Origin: Phaeoceros laevis
Lineage: Eukaryota; Anthocerotophyta; Anthocerotopsida; Notothyladales
Direction: 5' to 3'
DNA length: 64,000 bases
NCBI GenBank assembly: GCA_049999765.1
Contig: JBNGIQ010009069.1
Span: 1-64,000, forward strand
Part shown: one piece after another, positions 34,668-46,423 of the stretch
Position numbering within the stretch: position 1 is the first letter of the stretch
How the letters are laid out: each line of letters begins with the position of its first letter
Made by a program: the position numbers and the translations under genes
Notes under the pieces: generated by a model
What the model was told of the DNA's origin: nothing
Database searches by the model: none
What the model saw: the letters and a program-made list of their open reading frames with translations, nothing else

Positions 34668-37262
34668 CTACACTAGACTACCAAGAATGTTGAATACCAC
34701 ACCGTTCCAAAGGCGGCATCGATGTGCACTCACTTCCACCAATAAAGTTTCAATATTGCTCCGACCGTGGAGAAGTCCCGCCCTGCCATTCTGAACGGGA
34801 CGGCTCTCCTTGCAAACCTGCCAAAACTACAGCAGGTTAAGAGCGAACATCAGGTTGCACGAACCATGGGGTCCAGACATAGCTCAACTTGCCAGCGGTA
34901 ACCTACCAAGGCCAGAACCCAGAGCTTGTATGAAGCTGCAAACTCTCGTTGCCGCATTCCATCTTGGGACGAAGGTATACATGAAGAGATGCATGCATCT
35001 GCCATCATGAGCTCATCTCTGACCGACATATTCGACAGAAGAGCATGACAACCCTTGACATCCAACTGATTTTGATCACTTTGCCCATCACTAGACTGGG
35101 AAAGGCACAACCCAAGCAGAAACCGTCGATGCATCCATAAGGCCTGTGTATGACATAACAATAGATCAAAACCCACTTGTGACAGAAGGAACAGAACCAT
35201 TATCAATGTTGCTGCAGATTGAGCAAAAGACACAGACTTAACAACCCGAAAGACCGTCTACTTTAAACACCTGTTGCACTTCTAGAGGGATGAAAGGCCT
35301 CACCTCATGTCCTATATATTGCTGAAGCAGTTGTCTGTTCCACGCAAGCTCCTTCTGAAAAAGGAAAACTTAAGAAGAGCGGATTCGAACAAATACACTT
35401 CGCAAGAAGGTAAAACCTATTAAAAGTCCAGATATCCTGAGGAAAAGACCATTTGGAACCAACTGGCCTGATTTGGAGAAAACCAGAGTGCCAGGAACAT
35501 CAGGAGCTTACCTTCAACAATGAAGGAACCTGAATTTCTGAAACACAGGGCTCGGCCTTCTCATCAACACCTTCCAGCGATTCATAGCAAGATGGATTTG
35601 AGCTACTTGTTTCCAGCGCTCGGAGCAGCAAACACTGTTACAGCAATGTGCAAAAGAATCGGACATCGGAAACAAGAAAGGCAGAAGCCACATGGTAAAC
35701 AGACTCTCAGCAAGCTTCTCTTGACATTCTCATCCGACTTGACACTTGCGGAAACACGGACAAAACGGTTACTAACCCTGCGGTAATGAAAACAGCAGTT
35801 GTCTGAAACATGACATTGTGCCCAAGACTTCGTCTTCCTTAGCTCTATCATGACCTGCGGAGGGAGTGAAAAAATCCATGTGAACTTTCCTTTTATCCTA
35901 TGACATTTGGATTAACCCAAGTATTATGGCTCAGGGAAACTTCTGCACATAATGAGGCAGAGATGAGTGATCACCTGGGAGAGTGACATGAGCGACACAA
36001 GCCAACAGCGATGCCGCCATGCTCTGTAGTTCATGGGTGACCTCTGCTGCATCCAAATCAGTAGGCCCGTTGTCACCACTGATTACAGCCAAAAAAGGCC
36101 TATAAGAGCTTGCAGAACAGAAGTGGCATATGGAGAATCTACACACCATTCAGAGTTTTCATTTTGAAAGAACAACTAAAAAACACACGGACACACACGG
36201 ATAAAGGTGGTCACCTCAGCGATTTGCTCCACGAGCTGTGATTCATCAGCAAGAAAGCAATCCATAATGCTGCTTTTCAAAACAGCAGCAAACAAAAGTT
36301 TGAGGACCCACCGTCTGCAAGCACAAAAAACAATAAGAACTTGTCAGAATTCACATACACATGAGCATACGGTAACCAAGTCGTAGTCCACAAAAGTACA
36401 TTGCTTGGAGAAGAAGCCTATCGCTAGGAGAAGCAAGTATGCTGTCCACTTCAAATTGGCCAAAAGGTCTAATGTCTCCAGTCTTGAGCTCTGGCATGAG
36501 TATGAAGTTGCACCTGTGAGCCCATGCTTCCTCACTTTTCGGTCCACACGACAGCACAATGCTGGCCAGTCGGAGCTCTGAGTCCAATGCATCTTGGTTT
36601 CTCCCTCGGCTTAATAATATCCGCTTCCTGCAAATTCCAACAACTTCAGTCCATGCTGTTTGGGAGCATTTTGAGGAGCTAAAACCGCATTGCGAGTAGA
36701 CAGGCGGCTTTCAGTTCACGGAGCCCGACCTCGCATTCCAAGCACTCGCATGATCGCAATTCACAAGAACCAGCGCTCTGGAGCTGCTCAAAATTTTGTC
36801 CTCTAGACCAGCCTTTACCGCAAAGAGATTCTCTGCTGCATCCTTGTCAATACCAGCTGCACAGTCGGCATACAATGCATCGCGATTGTTTGCCTCTAAG
36901 AGTGCCCTGTATTTGTCCCGGGCGACCGAGAACATGGCTGTTGCAGCTCCATAAAGGGAGCGCACAGCTGGTAAGGCTATTGCCAACTTGTGGTCTCCAC
37001 AGTAGAACACCAAATCATCATATGCTGCGACGCCAGATCCCTCGCAGCTCGAGCAGGCCTCTCCTTCGGCACCAGCTCCTGGAGCATTAGGAAGGGGGGT
37101 ACTACCTTTCGCGTCTGCTACAGTGCACGGCCCACCAAATCGTAGGCTCGATATCTGGGATGGATGAACAATTCCAAGTTCATCGATGTGCGGATCCCGG
37201 TTGAAGACAGAGTCCAAGTGATTGATCAGCGCATATGGCGACGGATCACCATGCGAGACCAT
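34668..37262 (-). CDS. Protein prenyltransferase alpha-subunit repeat protein (PTAR1-like)
   Basis: Nine exons in consistent phase: 37262-36730, 36627-36514, 36314-36215, 36043-35975, 35854-35777, 35634-35512, 35354-35304, 35143-34907 and 34817-34668, about 484 aa. Landmarks of prenyltransferase alpha-type repeats occur in order: DELGIVHPSQ, LVNCDHASAWNAR, LSCGPKSEEAWAHRRW, MNYRAWRHRCWLV, HVSDNCCFHYRRC, KELAWNRQLLQQYIG and ALWMHRRFL. The family is related to farnesyl/geranylgeranyl transferase alpha subunits; PTAR1 proteins take part in Rab-type prenylation in animals, and the plant role is unclear. The ATG at 37262 is the first in a frame that is open further upstream. Its start codon is 95 bp from that of bL34m on the opposite strand. 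Confidence 0.9.
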
Positions 37263-37357
37263 CGCCGTAGTGTCCACATTCGCACCTGACGGCGAACTTG
37301 ATGGTAGAAACCCTACTGCACGAAATCTCGTCCGACACCGGAGGTTTCGTGCTTGCG
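37263..37357. promoter_or_regulatory. Very short divergent promoter, PTAR1-like / bL34m
   Basis: Only 95 bp separate the two start codons, so transcription units probably overlap or share a compact bidirectional promoter. Confidence 0.55.
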
Positions 37358-38240
37358 ATGGCTTCCACCCGAGTCCGTGGAGCGACTTTGGAGGCTTTGT
37401 CGAGGCTCTCTATTCTGCAAAGCAACCTCACTGGAGCCGGGTTGCCTTTGATCCAGCCCCCTACCACGTTTTTGCAGTCTTCAGAGACTGGTGCGTACAG
37501 AGCAGGTCTTGGTGAGGTCGAGGGTTTCGGTGCCGCAGGCTCCGTGGTGAAGCAACCTGGACAGCCAGGGTTGTTTCAGCTGTGGGGAGGGATCGGAGCT
37601 GATGCTTGCAGAGGCGACGGTGGTGCATCTCTAGGGAGATTTGCGGCGTCTGCCCTGTTCAGGCCCCATGCGGCATTTGCAGATAGGTTAGGGATATGTC
37701 CAAACAGCTGTCCGGGAGAGGTGGATGCGTGGGTGCAGTCACAGATAAACGATTGTACGCTCTCGCTTCAGACGGAATTCGGTGTTTGTTCGCTGCGGGT
37801 GGGGGTGGATCAAGAGACTGACAATGCTGCTCTTGTTCTTTGCAGTAATATGTCCTGCTCAGTCTGACGATACAGCGAGGTAAGGCATTCAGCGTTTTGC
37901 TCTGCTTCCTCTTTTTGCAGCGAAATGCTTCTGTGTCAGTCAGGATTTATCGGTGTCATTTCCTGATCTTCAATCCCGCACCTCAGCCCGATGCTCACGC
38001 GCACCAAGAGGACCTTCCAGCCGAGCACGCTCAAGCGGAAACGAAAGCACGGATTCTTAGCCAGGTGAGCATTCCCCGGATCCCTTGTTCTGACCAAGTT
38101 CAAGTATTAGTTGAAGTATTATGTTCATACTTCGGAGGAAATTCTTAGCTGCCTCTCATGTGAGCAGGAAATCCACAGTTGGAGGTCGGAGAGTTTTGGC
38201 TAGGAGATTGGCGATTGGTCGCAAAAAGCTGTCTGCATGA
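37358..38240 (+). CDS. Mitochondrial large-subunit ribosomal protein bL34m
   Basis: Exons 37358-37781, 37846-37879, 37987-38064 and 38168-38240 join in phase to give 202 aa. The last two exons encode an unmistakable bL34: KRTFQPSTLKRKRKHGFLAR, then RRVLARRLAIGRKKLSA at the C-terminus. The long N-terminal part begins MASTRVRGATLEALSRLSIL, a typical mitochondrial presequence, and has no recognised domain. The 34-bp second exon is the least certain part. If it is wrong, the presequence joins differently, but the bL34 domain is unaffected. Role: structural protein of the organellar 50S subunit. Mitochondrial rather than plastid targeting is inferred from the presequence type. Confidence 0.82.
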
Positions 38241-38915
38241 TGAAGGGCGGCCTTGAATGAGAAGTTGTCTGCTCATTGCCGATGAGTTTAGGATGCATTT
38301 TCCGGCTATTATCAGATCATCTCGCGTGTGTGAGAGCAGTCTCGCAATGCTCTGCCCTACTAATTAGGGTTCAACAGTGAGGCCGTTACGTAGCCTTGCA
38401 TCCTTCGTCAGAATTAGAATCTCTGACGTTTGCGATTTGACTCTTTCGAAGACTAGCTGAAACTGTGCCCCACATACGAGGTCTCTTACACCAAATCCAA
38501 GGGCTTTGAGGGTTGAGCATGCGCAGCCTTGGCGGGAAAATAATCCTCTATTTTGATGTAACCGTTAGGCAGCATTGTTTTGTAAGACAATGGCCGCGGG
38601 TGACTTCATCCAGCGCTGCGTGACATAGGAATGACGGAGCCGAATCGATGAAGCACGACGGGACCATTTCTTGGCGTGTGGAAAGAGAAGGTCACCTGAC
38701 AACCGACAGATAAGAAATCACGTCCCCGTACCAAGTCGTTTGTCCAGATTCGTTGATACCTTTACCGACCGTCCCTTCACAAAGGTCATCGCATCTGCCA
38801 TTCAGACCGTGAGTCCATTGTAAGCCCAGCCCGTGATTCCACAGTGCGCGTAGGTTTAGGCCACAAGAAGCACGCTCCCTTGTACCCCGGTCCAGTCGGG
38901 GGAAAGCAAGCGGCC
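38241..38915. other. Intergenic, upstream of DiT1
   Basis: No gene is supported. It contains the 3' flank of bL34m and the promoter of the carrier gene. The coding frame is open for 72 nt upstream of the chosen ATG. Confidence 0.5.
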
Positions 38916-40622
38916 ATGGCTGCCGCGTTAGGATCTTCAGTAGCCTGCAGGCCGCAGACGCTTCCGAGCTCCAGCTCGCATCAGCCACGGCGGTTGATTG
39001 CTGCTCTAGCTCAGAGTGCCACGGTTTCTGCGTCGGGTGTACGGAATTCCTCCTTCGTTCAATCCGGAGCGGAGTTGAGGAAGCGGTTTCAAGCAGGATT
39101 CAAGATCCAGCATCGTGCAATTTCCCCTCCAGTGTCAGTGCGGGCGTCTTCTTCTGCTGCGGTGCCTGCGCCCGTTCCTTCACCGCCGGCGAAGGTTGCG
39201 GAGCCATGGCAGGGGGCTTCTCTCAAGCCGCTGGCTGCCGCCATTGCCACGGGTGTTCTTCTCTGGATCATTCCGCCTCCGTCTGGAGTGGCCAAGAATG
39301 CATGGCAGCTGCTTGCCATCTTCCTGGCCACCATTGTCGGCATCATCACTCAGCCGCTGCCGCTAGGAGCTGTGGCGCTTATGGGCCTGGGAGCCACTGT
39401 TCTCACCAAGACTCTCACTTTCGGGGCGGCTTTCAGCGCGTTCGGGGATCCGATCCCTTGGCTGATCGCTCTCGCCTTCTTCTTCGCCAGGGGCTTCATC
39501 AAGACGGGCCTAGGTAACCGAGTGGCGTACCAATTTGTGGCTCTCTTCGGCAAGACCAGCTTGGGATTAGGGTACAGCTTGGTTTTCAGCGAGGCGTTGC
39601 TGGCTCCAGCGATTCCGTCGGTGTCTGCCCGAGCAGGAGGGATCTTCCTTCCACTCGTCAAGTCGCTGTGCCTTGCATGCGGGAGCAAAGCCGGAGACGG
39701 AACAGAGCGCAAGTTGGGGGCATGGCTCATGCTCACCTGCTTCCAGACTTCCGTGGTCTCCTCTGCCATGTTCCTGACGGGTATGGCCGCCAATCCTCTG
39801 TCAGTCAACCTGGCTGCTGGAGCCATCGGCCAGACCATCGGATGGACGGACTGGGCTGTGGCTGCCTTCGTTCCTGGCCTTATCTCCCTCCTCGTCGTGC
39901 CCTTGCTGCTCTACATCGTTTACCCTCCCTCTGTGAAGAGCAGTCCCGATGCTCCCAGGCTGGCGCGGGAGAACCTGGAGAAAATGGGCCCGATGACCAA
40001 GAACGAGATCATCATGGCAGGGACTCTTCTAGGCACAGTGGGGCTCTGGATTTTCGGAGGAGTTCTGGGTGTTGATGCTGTCACCGCTGCCATTCTGGGC
40101 CTGTCCGTGCTTCTGGTCACAGGGGTGGTCACCTGGAAGGAGTGCCTCGGGGAGTCAGTGGCTTGGGACACGCTCACCTGGTTTGCGGCTCTCATCGCCA
40201 TGGCTGGCTACCTCAACAAGTACGGTCTCATTGCCTGGTTCTCCCAGGCTGTGGTGAAGCTCGTTGGCGGACTCGGGCTGCAATGGCAGGCCTCCTTTGG
40301 CATCTTGGTGTTGCTCTACTTCTACTCCCACTATTTCTTTGCCAGCGGGGCTGCTCACATCGGAGCTATGTTCACTGCATTCTTGTCTGTGGGAACTGCC
40401 TTGGGAACTCCTCCCCTGTTTGGTGCCCTGGTGCTTTCTTTCCTGTCCAACCTGATGGGCGGTCTGACACACTATGGTATCGGTTCTGCCCCTGTCTTCT
40501 ACGGCGCGAATTACGTTCCTCTGTCGACCTGGTGGGGCTATGGCTTCCTCTGCAGTGTAGTCAACATTGTCATATGGCTCGGCGTTGGAGGTGTTTGGTG
40601 GAAGGTCTTGGGACTGTGGTAA
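38916..40622 (+). CDS. Plastid 2-oxoglutarate/malate translocator (DiT1-like)
   Basis: An intronless frame of 568 aa from an ATG in good context (gcggccATGGc). A Ser/Ala/Arg-rich chloroplast transit peptide of about 90 residues ends near SVRASSSAA. The mature part has about 12 hydrophobic segments of the DASS/SodiT1 family, with PLPLGAVALMGLGATVLTK, FAALIAMAGYLNKYGLI and the C-terminal GGLTHYGIGSAPVFYG. DiT1 exchanges stromal malate for cytosolic 2-oxoglutarate at the inner envelope and supplies carbon skeletons for ammonia assimilation and photorespiration. DiT1 versus DiT2 is assigned by overall resemblance and would need a tree. Confidence 0.92.
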   Translation: MAAALGSSVACRPQTLPSSSSHQPRRLIAALAQSATVSASGVRNSSFVQSGAELRKRFQAGFKIQHRAISPPVSVRASSSAAVPAPVPSPPAKVAEPWQGASLKPLAAAIATGVLLWIIPPPSGVAKNAWQLLAIFLATIVGIITQPLPLGAVALMGLGATVLTKTLTFGAAFSAFGDPIPWLIALAFFFARGFIKTGLGNRVAYQFVALFGKTSLGLGYSLVFSEALLAPAIPSVSARAGGIFLPLVKSLCLACGSKAGDGTERKLGAWLMLTCFQTSVVSSAMFLTGMAANPLSVNLAAGAIGQTIGWTDWAVAAFVPGLISLLVVPLLLYIVYPPSVKSSPDAPRLARENLEKMGPMTKNEIIMAGTLLGTVGLWIFGGVLGVDAVTAAILGLSVLLVTGVVTWKECLGESVAWDTLTWFAALIAMAGYLNKYGLIAWFSQAVVKLVGGLGLQWQASFGILVLLYFYSHYFFASGAAHIGAMFTAFLSVGTALGTPPLFGALVLSFLSNLMGGLTHYGIGSAPVFYGANYVPLSTWWGYGFLCSVVNIVIWLGVGGVWWKVLGLW

Positions 40623-41468
40623 GCAGGCCAACTCGGGACCCACTGCTATCAGATAGAAACTTTTTGCCAATTCGCACTGTGATGTGCTCCGGGGGCTGGT
40701 AGAGGTGGGGGATTCGTTTGCTCTTCGATTCATTCATGTCATTGTTGTCATAATTTTCAAACCAAGTTTTGTTTTTGGTCCGATTTGGTTTTGGGAGGAC
40801 TAGCAACCATCCATGCTACGTCCTGTCCATCACGTCCCCGGCTTGTGAGCCGCTTATTGTCTCGTTTTCGAAAGCAATATGATCACAAACAAATTAGTAG
40901 CACCCAAACACTGCCCTCCACTAAACCAGCGCAGGTTGAATACCTCACAACAAACCGGCTGTTTGTTCAATTCCCATGTGGAGTTGGCTAAACACCATAA
41001 TCTACCTGCTACTACTACTTTGTCACATTCCTGTCTTCTCGTGAATGTACCAACAACTCCCGGAGCAGAGCTTCAAACGAGCGGACAACTCCCTGAACAG
41101 AGCTTCAAACGAGCGGACCTTGTGCTAAAGCTAGTAAGTACGCAAGGCTACGTCAGGCTAAATTAGACTACCGGTAGGTCGCGCAAGGCCTATAACCGGA
41201 AGTCGTCATGTGAATGTCCGTCAGGGTGTTACATCCGTCAGGATGTTACATCTCTCTCTCGTGAATGTACCAACAACAACTGGTTATAATGGCCTGAATA
41301 GAACTGACCGGCCATGTGGCTCAGCGGGCGCCACATGTTAGTAGTACAAGGTATTATGTGTGTGATGCGCTCGTATCCACCGGGTCACTAGTTTTCGTTC
41401 CTGACAGCATGCAGGCTCTTTCCCCTAGCAAAGGTTCGTGCATGCAATAGCTCTCAACACAATTGGCG
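40623..41468. other. Intergenic with several short tandem repeats
   Basis: No gene is seen. A 32-bp unit (core gagcttcaaacgagcgga) occurs twice at about 41066-41120; a 17-bp unit (tccgtcagg-tgttaca) occurs twice at 41217-41250; and gtgaatgtaccaacaac occurs at 41041 and again at 41261. Confidence 0.6.
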
Positions 41469-42943
41469 ATGGCGGTATCTCATCCTCGGCTGCAGCCAGC
41501 CGGCCCCTCGCTGTCCCTTGGCTCCCGTGCACCTTCGCATTGTTCCTGGACGAGGAGCGCCTCTGCCAGGGCCAGCTGCTCGAGTGCGGCTCCTAGACTC
41601 GTGGCCAGCACCAGCACCACCGCCAGTGGCTATGGCGGCAAGCACGGACGGATGCACCAGCGGCTTGGATCAGCTGGAGCGGAATTTTTGTGGCTGGGGT
41701 TCAGGTCAGGGGTGCTGGGGGGGCTTGAGGAAGTTCAATCCACCACTGGAAAGGCTTCAGGGCGGGGGTTGGTGATGTGCAACCTGTCAGCCAGGCCGGC
41801 CTCGCAGCCGCGGTTCATCCAGCATAAGCAGGAGGCGTTCTGGTTTTACCGCTTCCTCTCCATTGTCTACGACCACATCATCAACCCGGGTCATTGGACG
41901 GAGGATATGCGGGCGGACGCATTGGAGCCTGCGGACCTTAATAGTAGGGATCTAGTGGTGGTGGACGTTGGCGGCGGTACTGGATTCACCACTCTTGGCA
42001 TTGTGCAGCATGTGGATGCCAAGAATGTCACCATTTTGGACCAGTCTCCTCACCAATTGGACAAAGCTAGGGAAAAGGCCCCGCTCAAGGAGTGCAAGAT
42101 AATTGAAGGGGATGCTGAGGATTTGCCTTTTCCTACTGACTACGCTGACCGCTATGTTTCTGCTGGAAGGTAAGGCGTAGAGAACTTGCTGCCTTCGATG
42201 TTGTTCTTTCTGACTGTCAGACTATTTTCGTCTTACCACTGTAGCCCTACCCTTGTGCTGATGTCCCGTACGGTTGAGTTCTTTTGGAGTTTGCTAAGCT
42301 GCCGAGAATGTGGCCATGCATGCATTTTGCTAACTGGGATGCCCTTTCTTGCTTTTGCAGCATCGAGTACTGGCCAGATCCTCAGAGGGGAATAACTGAG
42401 GCTTACAGAGTGATCAAGCCTGGCGGCAAAGCTTGCCTCATTGGACCTGTATACCCTGAGTTTTGGTTATCTCGGTTCTTTGCCGACGTGTGGATGCTCT
42501 TCCCCAAGGAAGAAGAGTACATCGACTGGTTCACCAAAGCAGGATTCCAGGATGTGCAACTCAAGCGAATCGGCCCTAAATGGTACAGAGGAGCCCGCAG
42601 GCATGGCCTCATAATGGGGTGCTCAGTCACGGGGGTGAAACCCGGCCCTGGCCCCTCTCCATTGCAGGTAGCTCCTCACTTCTGCCTGTACATCACTCCT
42701 AACGGATTTCCTCCTTCCTGTTCTGAGAGAGTGCAGCTCAGCGAGCAATAAGCTGATTTTCTCGACTCGTTTTGGATGTCTCATCAGCTTGGCCCAAAGG
42801 CGGAGGACGTGAAAGGCTCCTCCAATCCCTTTCTGTTCCTCTACAGATTCGTGCTTGGCAACTTGGCAGCATGCTACTACGTACTGGTCCCCATCTACAT
42901 GTGGTTGAAAGATCTGATCACGCCCAAAGGTCAACCCATCTAG
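41469..42943 (+). CDS. VTE3: 2-methyl-6-phytylbenzoquinol methyltransferase, plastid (VTE3/APG1 type)
   Basis: Three exons, 41469-42169, 42361-42667 and 42788-42943, give 387 aa. A long Ser/Ala/Arg-rich transit peptide is followed by the conserved body: YDHIINPGHWTEDMR, the SAM-binding motif VVDVGGGTGFTTLG, ILDQSPHQL, EGDAEDLPFPTDYADRYVSA, SIEYWPDPQRG, KPGGKACLIGPVYP and MLFPKEEEYIDWF. The C-terminus YYVLVPIYMWLKDLI is the hydrophobic anchor to the inner envelope. The enzyme methylates MPBQ and MSBQ in tocopherol and plastoquinone synthesis. The SAM fold and C-terminal anchor are both complete. Confidence 0.95.
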
Positions 42944-44122
42944 GTAAGGTAGGGTTTTGCTGACATGGGTTCTTCTAGACTAATTCCCACTTACGCAGAG
43001 CTTATCTGATCGGACGACTCTTCGTAGCAGGTCGACAAGTGGGACACCAGTTTCGCAAGCAGGTGGCGGGTCCAAGTTCTGTAGACTTGACTGGCAACCG
43101 AGGCTCAAGTTTCACGCGATTTTGCTTGCAGCGAGAAATGAAGACCAGGAATGCTTACCCGGCACTCGTAAAGATGTTCCAACGTTGGGACAGGGGCCAC
43201 TCATGGGCTGTTTCTTTCAACCCGTGTTTCATGATCCCATAGTCTACATCAACAGCGAGAAGCGTGATGTGTGGATAGATGTAACAAAGACTCGGAACTT
43301 CTGGGTACACTACAGGTGTTAAGAAACAGTCGCGATCTGGGAGTTGCAGGGATGAGGAGTGTTGTTTTTGACGTTAAGAATCTTGAGATGGTCAGGTAGA
43401 CAGACGTAGTCTAAGTGATGTCCACAGACGCCATACCCTTCCTATTCGGCAGTAGATTTTTGACCTTCCACAGGAGCATACGCATGTGCCTCCTGGACCT
43501 GCCTGAGCGGACTCGACCTTCACGCTCTCATACTTTATCACACGCCAGTGGCCCACATTTAGGGCGGTGGGGACCAGCTTGTGGGAAGGTGCGAGTATGC
43601 TCCTTTGGGTGGGCAACCTCCGCGTCGCTGACCCGCCTTGTCTAGTGGGCATTTATTATTCATGGGAGTCGCCAGTCGAGCCTTCCGCCAGAATCCACCT
43701 ACCACTTGTGTACGCGCGGCGAGCCGTCTGTACTACCCGATCAACGCCTTCCCCCACTTTTTGTTCCCTTCTTGACTCCCGTCAAGCCCCCTGACCCATT
43801 CGCTGTGCTCAGCCGCCTCCTTGCAGCTTCCGTCCCCCCCCTCCTACATCTGGCATTTCCGAAGAGTGTCCGTGTGCTGTGCCCATTTTCCGGCGCCCTT
43901 AGCGAAGCTTGGACTGTGTTGGATTGAGCGTGGCGCCGAGTTATCCGGAGACACCGAATCAAGTAGACTTTGGAAAGGATTTGGAGCGTGAGGCAGCACA
44001 GCATCGGAGGGGGGGCCTGGGCGAGGAGCTTCAGGAAAGGAATGATCGCACAGTGCAGAAGACGGGATTGTAGGGCGAAGAAAACGTTTTCAGGACGCAA
44101 TCTCTTCTAGCACAGGCTTTGC
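42944..44122. other. Intergenic, no gene seen
   Basis: About 1.2 kb with only short, unsupported open frames. It contains the 3' flank of VTE3 and the promoter of the second WAK-like gene. Confidence 0.5.
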
Positions 44123-46423
44123 ATGTCCTTTGAGCGTCTTCTGTCGAAATTGAGCAGCAAGATCTGTGGAGGTGGGGCAGTGGCAAATCGGACTTCAGCA
44201 ATGCAAAAATGCCGGTTTTCCGTGAGGCCTATGGGCTGGGGCGTCTACGCGTTGCCTTGGGATCTACTGGTCACTTTGCTGTTTGTGATGGAGTTTTGCG
44301 CAACAGCTGCTTCCGCACAGTGTAGAACGTCATGTGGGACGCAGAATGTTGCCTACCCTTTTGGATTGGAGCCTGGCTGTGGGAACAAGGCATTCGAGAA
44401 CTTGCTCAGTTGCAATCCTAATCCCATTGGTTCACTTCAGCTTCAGATCAACGTAACATCATCATCGAAATCGGAAATGTGCAATGTCCTTATAACGTAT
44501 GATACCTTCACCATCACCATCTCTGTTCGTGACGCCCCGGGAAAACCGCATGTCAACTGCGGCGAGCTCGACAAACTTACAGAGGCTGCTGGGCTATCTT
44601 GGGCGCCTATCGGGGAGGAATCGTGTCAAAGCACGTTCTCTCAATATAAGACTAGCAACTGCCCCCCCTGTGAACCGGAAGCGCCCGTCTGTGGGTATTC
44701 GACCATGATTCCATATCCTGCGACGTGTCAGTGCAAAAGCGGCTCGTTTTGTCAGTCTCCCGCTGTTGGTAAGATGTCTTAACAATGTCAGAATTTCGTC
44801 GAGTCTTGTAGTTGCAAGTAAGCTGATTCTGTGGGGTCTTCTGCAAGGACCGGCACCACCATCACCAGCAACACTTCCCTCAGCAGCACCAGCAGCACCA
44901 GCAGGAGCATCAAAGAATGAAACAAAAGTTGTGGCAGGTGAGCATTGGAATCTACGTCTCGAAAGTGTAACAGGAGCGTGCTCCTTCCTCTCATTACGTT
45001 TGTTTTACGTTACTCCCAACTTCCTCCAGGCGATCAGTAGTAACCAACGGTTGTCGGATGGTTCACAGTTGTTGTGGGAGCTGGAGGTGCTTTGTTGGTG
45101 ACTTGTATGTGCTTTCTGTGCTTCCGGAAATACAAGTCATGGAACAGTGGTCGAGTGAAGGGCAGAGAGATGAGGCGTATTGCCCACATCCTTTCTGCTG
45201 GGTCATCGTCATCGTCTGGTGAGCTGTTTGTTTTATTACCATGCTTTAAGCACAGGCATCCAACACCAAAACCAGCTTCGGGACTGACAGGTCGTCTCCT
45301 CCCCCAGGAGTGACGATGTTCACCTACAAGGAGCTGGCCAATGCAACCAACAAGTTTGCAGCAGAGAAGCAGCTTGGAGGAGGTGGTTTCAACACTGTCT
45401 ACAAAGGTAGACTCAGGGATGGCAGGCAAGTGGCTGTGAAGAAGCTTAACCAAGCAAACAGTCAGGGTATCCAGCAAGTCTTGGCGGAGGTCACAGTGCT
45501 CTCCAAGGTAAATGTACCGACAGGCAGGCAGGCTTTTCAAGGCATGAAGAATCCGAGAATGCTTCATAGGAGCTGAAAGTGGTAGTGTTTGTGAACAGGC
45601 AAGGCATCGCAACCTAGTACAACTCTACGGCTGCTGCCTGGAGAACAAGGACCCATTGCTAGTCTACGAGTTTGTGGAAAATGGTACGTTAGCTGAGCTA
45701 CTGCACGGGCAGCGCACCCCTCTGGACTGCATCACTCGCCTGACCATTGCCAGAGAAGTGGCTGAAGCGTTGGCCTATCTGCATTCGCTGCAACCGCCCA
45801 TCTTCCACAGAGATGTAAAGTCTACCAACATCCTAGTGGACGGCAACTTCAGTGCCAAGGTGGGGGACTTTGGCTTGAGTCGTCTCTCTGACCCTTACCG
45901 CACCCATGTTTCTACGGCTCCCCAAGGCACGCCAGGGTACTTGGACCCAGACTACCATCAGACATACCACCTGTCTGACAAGAGCGATGTCTACAGCTTG
46001 GGGGTGGTGTTGATGGAGCTCATCACTGGAAAGATGGCTGTGGACATGTCCAGGGAGAGGGGAGAGATCAACCTCTCAGCTATGGCCTACACCAGGATTC
46101 AAAACGGGACGTTGGACGAGCTGCTAGATCCCAGGTTGGATCTGAATAGGGGGAATGTGAAGGAGGTGGTAATGGCTCTGGGGGAGCTCGGCTTCCAGTG
46201 CCTGGCTCCTGAGAAGGACGACAGGCCCTTCATGCGGGAGGTTGTCACCAAGCTAAGAAGCATACAGTACCTGGCTCTAGCCATTCCTAGCCCAGTGGCG
46301 TCCCCTCTTCACCCTCAAACTATGGAAACCAGCGCCCTCATCAAACAAAACTCAACGCTTTCTGCAGATTGGCCACTCACAGAATCCTTCCCTGATTACA
46401 GCCACCAGCTCGTAGGACGATGA
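44123..46423 (+). CDS. Wall-associated receptor kinase-like protein, second copy type
   Basis: Five exons, 44123-44768, 44848-44937, 45069-45218, 45308-45507 and 45599-46423, give 636 aa. A later in-frame ATG at 44231 gives a cleaner signal peptide (LLVTLLFVMEFCATAASA) and may be the true start. The ectodomain begins CRTSCGTQNVAYPFG, a GUB_WAK-like Cys-rich module, and has no EGF repeats. Exon 2 is a Pro/Ala-rich linker. Exon 3 holds the TM segment (VVVGAGGALLVTCMCFLCF). The kinase has AVKK, HRDVKSTNILVD, DFGLSR and GTPGYLDPDY, but the glycine-rich loop reads GGGGFNTVY, with Asn for the third Gly. It is related to, but not a tandem copy of, the kinase at 29-32 kb. Confidence 0.9.
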
